Shown here: positions 26,656 through 36,528 of the stretch, in pieces
How positions within the stretch are numbered: the stretch's first letter is position 1
Layout of the letters: each line of letters starts with the position of its first letter
Source of the DNA: Adiantum capillus-veneris
Lineage: Eukaryota; Streptophyta; Polypodiopsida; Polypodiales; Pteridaceae
Length of the DNA: 64,000 nucleotides
Direction: 5' to 3'
NCBI GenBank assembly: GCA_014529385.2
Contig: CM043966.1
Location: 90,690,587 to 90,754,586, forward strand
Notes under the pieces: generated by a model
Told to the model about the DNA's origin: nothing
The model's database searches: none
The model's input: the letters and a program-made list of their open reading frames with translations, nothing else
Position numbers and translations under genes: made by a program

Positions 26656-26850
26656 CACTACAACAAAACCCAAAGTTATCGATGCTTTGTATATCAACGC
26701 CCTGACCTTTTCACGATCATATCGATGTACTTACCGTCCGTCGATATATGCGTCGATATGATCGTCGATACCTGCATCGAAAGGTTAATTTTCCCACGCG
26801 TATATCGACGCAGGTATCGACACACGTATCGACGGAAGTAATTTGGGGGA
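26656..26850 (+). mobile_element. Probable CACTA-type transposon end
   Basis: Begins CACTACAACAAAACC, the characteristic outer sequence of plant CACTA (En/Spm) terminal inverted repeats. From 26735 a short motif around GTCGATAYNTGCGTCGATA appears repeatedly in both orientations, as in CACTA subterminal repeats. The opposite end (GTTGTAGTG at the edge of an element) was not found nearby, so the element is truncated or the match is fortuitous. Confidence 0.45.
26735..26840. repeat. Imperfect inverted repeat of GTCGATA motifs
   Basis: The left arm CCGTCGATATATGCGTCGAT pairs imperfectly with the reverse complement of the right arm, which ends CACGTATCGACGG. GTCGATACCTGCRTCGA occurs on both strands around a short central spacer. 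Confidence 0.8.
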
Positions 26851-26955
26851 AAAAAGCCGAACCCGCGCGAAGGGTCCATTTTCGCCCTCAACGCGCGCGT
26901 TCTCAGATCTTGGCCAAAACCTGCTGCGAGGTATTATGGCACTCTTCCCCTCCTA

Positions 26956-26957
<2 letters not shown>

Positions 26958-27002
<45 letters not shown>

Positions 27003-27023
27003 CACATCATGTGTGTGTGTGTG

Positions 27024-27072
<49 letters not shown>
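26958..27072. repeat. (CT)21 - (GT)7 - (GA)23 inverted microsatellite
   Basis: A CT run to 27000, a short spacer CCCACATCATGTGTGTGTGT, then a GA run from about 27027. CT and GA on the same strand are mutually complementary, so the segment can fold into a long hairpin. Confidence 0.93.
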
Positions 27073-27075
<3 letters not shown>

Positions 27076-27239
27076 AATGAGAGAAGTCTCCTCACAATAG
27101 GATGCACTTCATTAAAAAGAAAAAATTAAAGATTTTTCAAGCTATTCCACAACTTTCCATCAAGTTTAAAATTTGAAAAGTACACAATTCCAAATACTTG
27201 GTAGATGCTATTTAGAATACTTAACTAGTACACTTAAGG

Positions 27240-27890
27240 TGGCCTCCTTCTCTTGAGATTTTGAATCCTTTCAGACATAGTGAGTCTTAGGATCTGAATG
27301 GAACATTACAAAATTTCTTATGGTATAGTCTCTCTTGTCTTTAGCATACAACCATCCACATAACCATGGAACAATTTCATATTTTAAAAAACTTTGAAGC
27401 AATTGAGTAGGTTGGTTCCAAAACTTTGGAAAAATCATATAAGTTCCTTGCATATTCCACATCACTCGGTATGGATATCATCAAATATTATAGTGTTGCC
27501 CCCATCTAAATAATCAAATAGCTTCCATATGGTCGAATTTTTTTTTTGATAGGCTCTTTTGTAACCGATCATGAAATTTGGATTTTGGCAACACCCGCCA
27601 TAACCATCTTGAATTTGTGACTTTGTGTAGAAAACCAAGTCTTGATTATGTGATGAGCTTTTTTTAAATGATGGTAGCTCCAAATCCAAACCTCAAAGAA
27701 CTCAAAGCAAAAGCTTAAGAAATACTTTGTATCTGGACGCACCACATACACCTCATTGTTATCTTCTATAATGCACATGTACTTGGTCTAGGTTGGCCTT
27801 GAGTGAATCTCAAATGTTGTAAGAAGCACACCCTTCGAATCCAAGATAAGCGTTCTTTTCTCCTATTTGAAAGATTTTGGTAAATAATGA
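27240..27890 (-). pseudogene. FCP1/NIF-type HAD phosphatase, copy B (broken)
   Basis: Read on the minus strand from 27890 downwards, RTLILDSKGVLLTTF resembles HAD motif I of plant FCP1-like proteins (usually DLNGVLL). NEVYVVRPDTKYFLSF and FFEVWIWSYH resemble motif II (R-P ... F-x-V-x-I-W-S). After a frameshift, KKNSTIWKLFDYLDG and NTIIFDDIHTE resemble motif IV (the DD pair). These proteins belong to the haloacid dehalogenase superfamily and include CTD phosphatases. Motif I has Lys where the second acidic or Asn residue is expected. Together with two in-frame stops and a frameshift, this indicates a pseudogene. Family assignment is by motif order and is fairly firm. The exact orthologue is unknown. 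Confidence 0.6.
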
Positions 27891-28462
27891 AACCGTTACT
27901 CTTGGTTTGAATGTGATATTTGATGTAATATGAGACGGAGCTCCTCTATTATGTGATCATCTAATATCAAAACATTATTTCTTAGAAGCCCTGAAATGAT
28001 TCTATAAAAAAATTAATATGGAGATATTAAGTGTATTGAAGACCTTAGGGACATATGGGACTAATTTGTGGTTACACTTAGTAAGTCTTATGCAAGAACA
28101 CATGCCAACCTATGACCCTATGGCCTTAGAATCATAGGATATTGAGACCATAAAGTGAAAATCCCCTAAGGTCATAGAGCAAGATTTGACCTTAGGACCA
28201 TGTAGATTATCCTTGATGGCACAATGAACTCAAATTTCAAAGCAAAAAACTATAAAACCTTTTTATAAAAAAAAAGAGCATTTGGCATATGAAACTCAAA
28301 AGTTACTTATAGCATTGAAAGACAAATTAAAAAACTATTAATCATTTACATCTTCATATATCTTGAAACCCTAAGCACTCTAACAAAGTCTCTGAGTACA
28401 TAAAGATCTTTGTAAATGACAAAATGCTACCAAACATTGCTCCATCATTTCTTGATGTAAGG
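27891..28462. other. Intergenic stretch with minisatellite-like scraps
   Basis: AT-rich, no gene recognised. Around 28100-28200 there are degenerate phrases (CCTATGGCCTTAGAATCATAGG) that resemble the palindromic minisatellite at 40210-47301. Confidence 0.4.
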
Positions 28463-28634
28463 CTATTTGAGATCATACTGAATTTTTAGATGCTTTATAT
28501 AATTCTTGGCTTCATGTACTTTGATCACAGGCTCCTTGTATCCCAATTTTTGGGCAAGCATAATTGCTTCTGTACCTTTTAAGGCTGATAACAATTTGAT
28601 ATTCTTTAAGACCCCTACTTTTTCTCGATGACAT
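28463..28634 (-). pseudogene. 3' part of the host gene split by Gypsy-1
   Basis: The minus strand reads EKVGVLKNIKLLSALKGTEA, IMLAQKLGYKEPVIKVHEAK and NYIKHLKIQYDLK before a stop. The coding-like sequence starts exactly at the outer edge of the Gypsy-1 LTR. Its other half (LEVKRRTFQHV) ends at the opposite LTR edge at 38719. With a 2-base slip in an A run, the two halves join into one frame. The protein family of this part is not recognised. Confidence 0.5.
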
Positions 28635-29778
28635 TGTGAGCGGGATGGAAACACACACAACGCCTCTATAATGACCCGACGCACACTCTTGGGATGATAG
28701 ACACACACATTATGGGGCACTACTCGGCTTACACAACCAGCCTGGCCGAGATAGGAAACACACAGACGGAGTGAGAAGAGAGAGATTTCCCACTTGCCCA
28801 CTCAACACTCACACATACACACTTACACACACACTCTCAATTAAGCTCAAAAGAGGCAAATTGCTGTTGTTTAGACTCAATGAAGCTCAGCCCAACACCA
28901 ATGGGGCAAATAGTTTACAAAGTATTGAGGAAATACACCAGATACAACCACAAAGTTAAGCAGAGGCTTCACTCACCGGAGAAGATTACACAGAAAAACA
29001 GCAGAAAATTTGTGAGGAATTTGGCAAAATGGACAGCGCCATTGCGTTCGGAACGCCCAAAAACCCCACCCTACAATGTCATAGTGCTCAAATCCGACCT
29101 CGAATGAGCAGTTTAGGGCCAAAAAATGCTCCAAAAACAACAAAAACACACTTCCGACTGTTCCTCCTCTCTTCTCCACGTTTTTTTCTGGTCTTCTCTC
29201 TCTTTTTTCAGTTCCCACACTTAGCTTTTTTACTTGGGCACCCTTGGCCTTTTAGTTGACCTCAAACGGACCCCGAACAGGCCAAAAATTGACCTCGCAG
29301 TGCATAGTTGTCACCCTGCTGCATCCATGCGCACACTTGCCACTCATTTCTTTTCAATAATGCGTCTCGCAACCACGTGAAGTGGCCCCAAAAAGTGGTC
29401 CTAATGATGACTTTTGTGCATAACTCTCACAAAAAATAACCCACGTTGCGTCCGTACTTCTCCACGTGCAAGTATTGACCCCGTTCGACCTCCTGACGCC
29501 ACTAGATGCCATCTGACGCACCTGCTTACCTCATGTCGTCGGCCCGCGGATATCTTCCTCGAGAAGTTTTACGCGCTAACAACTCCTCTTTATTATAGAA
29601 AAAACACAGTGGTACTGGTAATAGTGAAAATCGATGCACTATGTACACCCCGTCCTACCTGTACACATGTGGGCCCCACGTAACCACTTGGCTCTGAAAA
29701 ATGGGCAATTCTTTATTTGATGTACCATGCATGTATATGTACATATGTGCAATCCCTTGCTCCAAAAAACTCCTGACA
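28635..29778 (-). repeat. Gypsy-1 3' LTR
   Basis: Matches 37574-38718 end to end with only scattered substitutions. The adjacent minus-strand purine tract AGGGGATGGGCAAATTA lies just inside at 29779-29800. Confidence 0.93.
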
Positions 29779-29806
29779 TAATTTGCCCATCCCCTAGCTT
29801 GCTAGA

Positions 29807-31411
29807 TCATTCATGATCAGCAGCAGTAAAAAGCGATATGAGACTCGCAGCGTCACAAGTCTCCTCGTCCTTCACCAACACTCCTTGATCCACATACAGC
29901 TCATCTTTCTTGACCATCATCAACCTGGCATGATACAATTTAAGACGCAATCCATTTACCCTTGACTTATGTAGAAACCCATCCAGGTTAGCCAACTGAT
30001 ATGTACCATTCGGGAAACACTCCACTACCGTGAAAGGGCCTTCCCACTTAATTTGAAACTTCTTTTGGAAGGTGTTGTCCAGCTTACTGTTGTAGCGCAA
30101 AGCCAAGTCATGCTTCTTGATACCCTTACTTTTGACCTTTTCATCTATCTTTGCCAAAGCCCTATCTTGCATCTGCCCATAATGTTCCAATGCACTCATC
30201 CTATCCAACTGAACCTCTTGTAACTGCAAGAGCCTCTCTCTGAATGCATCACTAGGCGGCCCAAGAAACTTCTCTAACATCTTGACCGTAGGCAACTCTA
30301 CCTCCACAGGCAATAGTGCTTCCTTTCCATACACCAAATGAAATGGAGTAAACCCTGTACCTGTCTTCACCGAAGTACGGTAAGCCCATAATGCACTAAG
30401 CAATTCCAAATCCCAATTCTTTCCTTGGTGCTCTATCACTTTAGAAAGAATTTGTACCAACTCACCATTGAATCTTTCATTTAAGCCATTACACTGCGGG
30501 TAATAAGGAGTGGTATGCTGGTGCCTAATCTTCATCTTTGCGCATAAGAAGTCTAGCAGTTTAGCTCTAAATCATGGCCCCTTATCTGAAAGTAGCTCTA
30601 ATGGCACCCCAAATTTGCAACATATTTCATCATACACAAATTTTTCCACATCCTTTGCAGTGATCTGTTTTACTGCTATAGCCTCTGCCCATCTAGAGAG
30701 ATAGTCCACTGCCGTCAAGATATAGCTTTTGCCCCTGCTTGTGATAGGTAACGGGCCTATTGCATCAATCCCCCACTTTTCAAACACATCAAACGCCATA
30801 ATGGTTTTTCGTAGCTCTAGCTTCAACACTCTCTTCCCAAATGCTTGACACCTATTGCAAGACCTACACCAATGGTGAACATCCTTATGCAAACTAGGCC
30901 ATACATACCCCTCTTGCAAAATCTTATGCAAGGTGATCTTTAGAGCAAAATGGCCACCACATGTGCCTTCATGATTCTCTTCCAACACTTTGTAAATCTC
31001 CTCCCGCCAAGGTACACGTCTCAACACGAGATCAGCCCCTTTCATGTATAAGACATCACCAATCAATTTGTACCTGTATGCTCTACGCACAAAGCCATAC
31101 TTCTTAGACTTCTGAATCTCCTTTGGAATGATTCTTGTTAGCAAAAACTCCTCTTCTTGAGCCAAACTTTCCCGGACATGATAAAGAGGTAAAGTGGTCC
31201 TCAACACGAATAGCTCCCCAATCATGCCTTGAGCTGCTTCATGTGCCGCTCCATTTAGAGCACGTTCAATGTGTCTGATACTCCATGCTTCGAACTTTTT
31301 TAACAAGCCTTTAATTTTGAAGCACATTTCCTTCAATGAGGTGTTCTTGCTCTTCCACACACCCAGCACTTGCTTCACCACTAACAAGGCATCACCTTTT
31401 ATGCTCAACCT
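29807..31411 (-). pseudogene. Gypsy-1 second RNase H (C-terminal part) and integrase
   Basis: The frame continues directly after the TGA with LSIKGDALLVVKQVLGVWKS, which supplies the last catalytic Asp of the second RNase H. The integrase zinc-binding domain follows: HEGTCGGHFALKITLHKIL and HHWCRSCNRCQAFGK, H-H-C-C. In the core, WGIDAIGPLP and LLSDKGP precede a second TGA (30572-30574). After it, FRAKLLDF, YYPQCNGLNERFNGEL and LVYGKEALLPVEVELP continue in frame to a normal end at 29807. Apart from two TGA codons the protein looks complete. No chromodomain follows. Confidence 0.85.
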
Positions 31412-34400
31412 TCAAACCCCATGCTTCAAACAAATGTGTAATCCGGCTTCCAGAGTAGCATATTTAGCCTCATTGTTACTATGAGCATCCAATTTGAACC
31501 CTCTCTTGCATACTAGCTTCCCCTCTGGATCATAAAGTGCTATACCCCCTGAAGCTGCATCATGGCTCTTTCTGTATGAACCATCAAAGAACAACACATG
31601 TGCATTGCTGATCTGTGGCACTTCTTCAACTACCTTTCTCACCACCTCTTCCTTAACAATAAGGGGATTCTCCTTGTAGGTCAACAAATCAGCTAGGGTA
31701 GCCCTTGTACTATCTTCCACTAGAAAAGAGAACTCAAACTCTTGTAGCTCAATTACCCATTTCTTCACCACATTTGACATGTTAGTACCATTAATTAACT
31801 GTGGCAAAAAGGCATAACTCGTCAAGAAAACAAAAGGCCGTGGTAGCAAGTAATGACGAAATCGTCGACAAGCAAATATTACACTGGCCATCACTAGCTC
31901 TACTTCCAAGAATTTTCTCTCTGCTACCAGCTTCACACGGCTTGCACAATACAGTGGCCTCATATAATGGTTGCCCTTCCCCTTTTGCAATAGCATGGCT
32001 CCAATGGAATCCTCCCCTACTGATGGATTTACATAAAACACTTTCTCCCAGTCAGGAGTCTGCATGGCTGACAACCCCCCTAACACCTCTTGAAACACTT
32101 CTTCACACTTGTCATGCCATTGCAATGGATCATGCTTTGCCACTTGTTGTAATGGATAAAGAAGCTGCGAAGACAATGGAATAAACCGTGCCATGTACTT
32201 CACTTTGTGTATAAAAGTTGCCAATTGCTTCGTACTCGTAGGTGATGGAAGAAGAATAATAGACTTAACCTTTTCTGGATCATCCTCAATGCCATTTTCT
32301 GACACCATATGGTCCAATAACTTCACCCTTGGCTGTGCTAGATGACATTTCTTTGGATTTAGATGTCCTCCACATTCATCATATTGAGCCAATACCATCT
32401 GCAGCTTCTCATGGTGTTCAGCCCTACTGCTATAAACACATAAGTCATCCATAAAAGCTTTAACACAACTACCAATGAATGGTTCCAACACCCAATTTGC
32501 TCTCTCTTGATAGAAGGAAGGTCCATTTGACAACCCAAATGGCAATACTGTGTAGCAATAGCATCCCCATGGCGTAATAAAAGTGGTCTTTGTGCGGTCT
32601 TTAAGAGCAATCTTCAATTGAAAATAGCCTGAAAAACCATCACACACACTGTACCTCTCATAACCTGCCACTGAATCCAAGATCTGATCGATGAATGGAA
32701 GAGGATATGGGTTCTTCTTAGTGGCTGCGTTTAAGGGTTTAAAATCTACACAAATTCTCCACTTCCCATTCTTCTTTGGACTGACTACAACTGGACTCAC
32801 CCATTCTGTGGTCTCCACAGGGACTATGAACCCTGCCTTCAACAAATTGTCCACCTCTTCTCGCAAGGCTTCCATTTGCTCTTGACCCATCCTTCTTAGC
32901 CTTTGCCCCACTGGCTTAGCACCTTCTTTCAGCTCTATATGCATCTCTTTGCCCTTGAACCCTCTGATCTCTTCATATGAAGTAATGAACAAATCAGGAA
33001 AACTAGCCAGCATGTGCAAATATATATCCTTCTCCATAGTTGAGAGGTCTCCACTGATCATTTGTGTCATCAATTCCTGCTTCTTTGACAACTCAACCTT
33101 GGTTTGCATCAACCCTTCAATCACTTCATAAGGCCCTTCACTTTCATCTTCAACCTCATTCGCAAATGCAACTAAACCAAACTCCTGGATTTCTTTGTCC
33201 ATCAAAAGAAATGCAACATCAGCATCCTCATCACTGCTGGTAGTGCTATCACTGTCCTCATCTGTCACCGTGGAAGAGTCTTCATCACTAGAATCATCCT
33301 CATCTTCATAAAGCTCCTCTAATCGTTTCCTTGTGTCCATATTATAAAGCTTCTTGGTACCTGTCTTTCCATAGAGGCTAATCGTACCATGTCGCCAATC
33401 TTGAACAGCTCCCACTGCACGTAACCATGGTTTGCCCAGTATAATAGGATATGCTCCCAACCCTGCTGGCATCACATGAAAATCAACCACTGCCTTTGCA
33501 TCATATGCCTCCACTTCTAAGCTCTTTACAACACCCAAGCATTGTACTTTCTGATGGTTTGCCAATCTGATCCGAAAACCTGACACCCCAGCCACTGTGA
33601 GACCCATCTTCTCAACGCATGAGTGTGTTATGACGCATATTTGGGCTCCGCCATCCACATAACCTTGTCCCAAATTTTTCCTTTTATGCCACACATCTAC
33701 TATTGGACAAATGTCTGGTAGCTCGTCCATTGCCAACACCTTCACTGAACCTCTCTCTGGCTCTTTCTCCATTGGGTTAACCATCCTCTTCCACTGTCGC
33801 TTTAGCTTAGGCACCATCTCTATAAGCTGCCCAAAAGTAACATCTGCCTTCCTGCTCGTCAGATCCTCCTTCAAGTCATAGCTTAATTGCCCATCCCCTA
33901 GTGGAAAATCTGAAACATGAAACTTTCGACGAGCTCTCCTTTTCCTCTTGGCCTTGACATCCTCGCCTTCATGGCTCTTTCCTTTCTTCGTACTAGGACC
34001 TGGGGCACTTCTTCCTTCCTTATCCTCTGTGGTCCTCTTCCCAATAGGCATCACTAATGTATCCTCTAGCTTTGATGCCTTCTCCAAAGTGACTACACTT
34101 AGCACTTTTGTCTTTCCCTTTTCCTCCTGGGTCAGTCCACTGGTTCCTTCATCTCCCTTAATTTCGATGCCATAATCATTTGACCTAGTTAGCACCTGTC
34201 TTGGCAATGGATACATGTCTCCCCCCATCCTTGGTGGCTTATCACATTGCGGGCTGATGTGACCCAACTCTCCACAATTATAACATGTGGGCGTCTGCCT
34301 CCAAAACCTACCATTGCTTTGTCCAACACCATTCCTAGGCCTTTCTTCACCTCCTCGCTGATTTGCAAACCTCCCTTGACCTCGATTATTTCCCACTTGA

Positions 34401-34621
34401 CCTAGCATGTTTAGGGTGAGATTCTTCATCAAATCTACCATTTGCCTCATGTCTTGCCTTAGCCCATCATCTTGCACTGCTGTAGTGACCACTGCTGGCA
34501 TAACCTGAGTAGTAACAGGTACCACTGGTTCATGATGAACCCCTGACATGCGCCCTTGTAAAGACTCTATAGGTTGAAATTCAGACCTCATTGGCAAAGA
34601 CTCCACCCCTAACTGGCTCAT
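31412..34621 (-). CDS. Gypsy-1 gag-pro-RT-RNase H polyprotein (1069 aa)
   Basis: An uninterrupted frame. A CCHC knuckle CYNCGELGHISPQC lies at residues 113-126, then a Lys/Arg-rich linker. The protease (YVDGGAQICVITHSC) starts about residue 320, followed by an acidic linker at about 436-466. RT spans roughly residues 585-765, with WRICVDFKPLN, DGFSGYFQLKI, LPFGLSNGPSFYQ and the catalytic AFMDDLCVYS (MDD at 723-725). The adjoining RNase H has FYVNPSVGEDSIGAMLLQ, where the catalytic Asp is lost, as known for Tat elements. From about 1015 a second RNase H begins (LFFDGSYRKSHDAASGG, NNEAKYATLEAGL). It ends at a TGA (31412-31414) in the middle of that domain. Confidence 0.9.
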   Translation of the reverse strand: MSQLGVESLPMRSEFQPIESLQGRMSGVHHEPVVPVTTQVMPAVVTTAVQDDGLRQDMRQMVDLMKNLTLNMLGQVGNNRGQGRFANQRGGEERPRNGVGQSNGRFWRQTPTCYNCGELGHISPQCDKPPRMGGDMYPLPRQVLTRSNDYGIEIKGDEGTSGLTQEEKGKTKVLSVVTLEKASKLEDTLVMPIGKRTTEDKEGRSAPGPSTKKGKSHEGEDVKAKRKRRARRKFHVSDFPLGDGQLSYDLKEDLTSRKADVTFGQLIEMVPKLKRQWKRMVNPMEKEPERGSVKVLAMDELPDICPIVDVWHKRKNLGQGYVDGGAQICVITHSCVEKMGLTVAGVSGFRIRLANHQKVQCLGVVKSLEVEAYDAKAVVDFHVMPAGLGAYPIILGKPWLRAVGAVQDWRHGTISLYGKTGTKKLYNMDTRKRLEELYEDEDDSSDEDSSTVTDEDSDSTTSSDEDADVAFLLMDKEIQEFGLVAFANEVEDESEGPYEVIEGLMQTKVELSKKQELMTQMISGDLSTMEKDIYLHMLASFPDLFITSYEEIRGFKGKEMHIELKEGAKPVGQRLRRMGQEQMEALREEVDNLLKAGFIVPVETTEWVSPVVVSPKKNGKWRICVDFKPLNAATKKNPYPLPFIDQILDSVAGYERYSVCDGFSGYFQLKIALKDRTKTTFITPWGCYCYTVLPFGLSNGPSFYQERANWVLEPFIGSCVKAFMDDLCVYSSRAEHHEKLQMVLAQYDECGGHLNPKKCHLAQPRVKLLDHMVSENGIEDDPEKVKSIILLPSPTSTKQLATFIHKVKYMARFIPLSSQLLYPLQQVAKHDPLQWHDKCEEVFQEVLGGLSAMQTPDWEKVFYVNPSVGEDSIGAMLLQKGKGNHYMRPLYCASRVKLVAERKFLEVELVMASVIFACRRFRHYLLPRPFVFLTSYAFLPQLINGTNMSNVVKKWVIELQEFEFSFLVEDSTRATLADLLTYKENPLIVKEEVVRKVVEEVPQISNAHVLFFDGSYRKSHDAASGGIALYDPEGKLVCKRGFKLDAHSNNEAKYATLEAGLHICLKHGV

Positions 34622-36399
34622 TTTCCTCAGCTTCCACTATTTGTTCCTTGCTACCTCTAGTGCATCCTCATATGTCCTAGGCTTCTTTAGCTCCACTCTC
34701 CAACATATATTCTCCCAAAGACCAGCCAAGAACCTGTCCTTCTTCATCATGTCAGGCGGGGGTACCTGTGGTGCTAAAGCCTTGCACATTCGCTCCCATG
34801 CCAATGAAAACTTACGTATGTACGCATCTACTGGCTCACCTTCCTTTTGCACCAAACCTGTACTTCTTGCCACACTTTGTCAGGATCTTCTATCTTCACA
34901 AACTCCACTTCCAACCCATGTCGTAGATTGTCCCAACTCAACCTTACAGGTGGATAAGCCACACGCAACTCCTCTTCAAATGCTTTAGACCAAACTCGTG
35001 CATCACTCTTCAAACAAATTTGGGCTCTGCCATCCACATAACCTTGTCCCAAATTTTTCCTTCTATGCCACACATCTACTATTCGACAAATGTCTGGTAG
35101 CTCATCCATTGCCAACACCTTTACTGAACCTCTCTCTGGCTCTTTCTCCATTAGGTTAACCATCCTCTTCCACTGTCGCTTTAGCTTAGGCACCATCTCT
35201 ATAAGCTGCCCAAAAGTAACATCTGCCTTCCTGCTCGTCAGATCCTCCTTCAAGTCATAGCTTAATTGCCCACCACCTAGTGGAAAATCTGAAACATGTA
35301 ACTTTCGACGAGCTCTCCTTTTCCTCTTGGCCTTGACATCCTCGCCTTCATGGCTCTTTCCTTTCTTCTTACTAGGACCTGAGGCACTTCTTCCTTCCTT
35401 ATCCTCTGCGGTCCTCTTCCCAATAGGCATCACTAATGTATCCTCTAGCTTTGATGCCTTCTCCAAGGTGACTACACTTAGCACTTCTGTCTTTCCCTTT
35501 TCCTCCTGGGTCAGTCCACTGGTTCCTTCGTCTCCCTTAATTTCGATGCCATAATCATTTGACCTAGTTAGCACCTGTCTTGGAAATGGATAAATGTCTC
35601 CCCCCATCCTTGGTGGCTTATCACATTGCGGGCTGATGTGACCCAACTCTTCACAATTATAACATGTGGGCGTCTGCCTCCAGTACCTACCATTGCTTTG
35701 TCCAACACCATTCCTAGGCCTTTCTTCACCTCCTGGCTGATTTGCAAACCTCCCTCGACCTCGATTATTTCCCACTTGACCTAGTATGTTTAGGCTGAGA
35801 TTCTTCATCAAATCTACCACTTGCCTCATGTCTTGCCTTAGCCCATCATCTTGCACCGATGTAGTGACCACTGCTGGCATAACCTGAGTAGTAACAGGAA
35901 CCACTGGCTCAAGATGAACCCCTGACATGCGACCTTGTAAAGACTCTAGAGGCTGAAATTCAGAACTCATGGGCAAAGACTCCACCCCTAACTGGCTCAT
36001 TTTCGTCAACTTCCACTCTTTGTTCCTTGCTACCTCTAGTGCATCTTCATATGTCCTAGGCTTCTTTAGCTCCACTCTCCAACGTATATTCTCCCAAAGA
36101 CCATCCAAGAACTTGTCCTTCTTCATCATGTCAGGCGGAGGTACCTGTGGTGCTCAGGCCTTGCACATCCGCTCCCATGCCAATGAGAACTTACGTATGT
36201 ACGCATCTACTGGCTCACCTTCCTTTTGCACCAAACCTTGTACTTCTTGCCACACTTTGTCAGGATCTTCTATCTTCACAAACTCCACTTCCAACCCATG
36301 CCTTAGATTGTCCCAACTCAATCTTATAGGTGGATCCGCTGCATGCAACTCCTCTTCAAATGTTTTGGACCAGACTCGTGCATCACTCTTCAAACAAAT
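33641..36399 (-). repeat. Tandem duplication of about 1.38 kb inside gag
   Basis: Unit 33641-35019 and unit 35020-36399 align along their whole length with a few percent differences by eye. The three junction points share the short homology ATTTGG, consistent with unequal exchange or replication slippage at microhomology. Confidence 0.92.
34828..36129 (-). pseudogene. Gypsy-1 duplicated gag unit with fused junction
   Basis: A 433-residue frame continues gag with RVELKKPRTYEDALEVARNK and the zinc knuckle CYNCEELGHISPQC. It reaches the start of the protease region (NLGQGYVDGRAQIC). There it switches abruptly to LKSDARVWSKAFEEELRVA, which is an N-terminal gag sequence. The switch at 35020 is the joint of a tandem duplication of about 1.38 kb (33641-35019 and 35020-36399). 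The result is a protein running protease-start into gag, which cannot be a working product. Confidence 0.85.
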
Positions 36400-36528
36400 T
36401 TGGAGAAGACGTAACATCTGCGCAGGGTCATGAATCTGGTTGCTAATGCAGGCAACCTCCATCTTTTCCAAAAAATCTTCCACATATTCATCACTTCTTC
36501 CATGAAACTCCGGATAAGAGAAAGCCAT
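36154..36528 (-). pseudogene. Gypsy-1 gag N-terminus
   Basis: Starts MAFSYPEFHGRSDEYVEDFL and continues LRLLQICLKSDARVWSKTFE, VEFVKIEDPDKVWQEVQ and EGEPVDAYIRKFSLAWERMC. This is the retrotransposon gag (capsid) domain. The frame ends at a TGA where the sister copy at 34637-34873 has a Leu codon (TTA); downstream the same frame continues into 34828-36129. It lies directly after the 5' leader, so this is the authentic start of the polyprotein. Confidence 0.8.

Noticed and set aside
31801-34175. Plus-strand frames across Gypsy-1 and Gypsy-2 pol
   Set aside because: They are antisense shadows of the well supported minus-strand retroelement genes.
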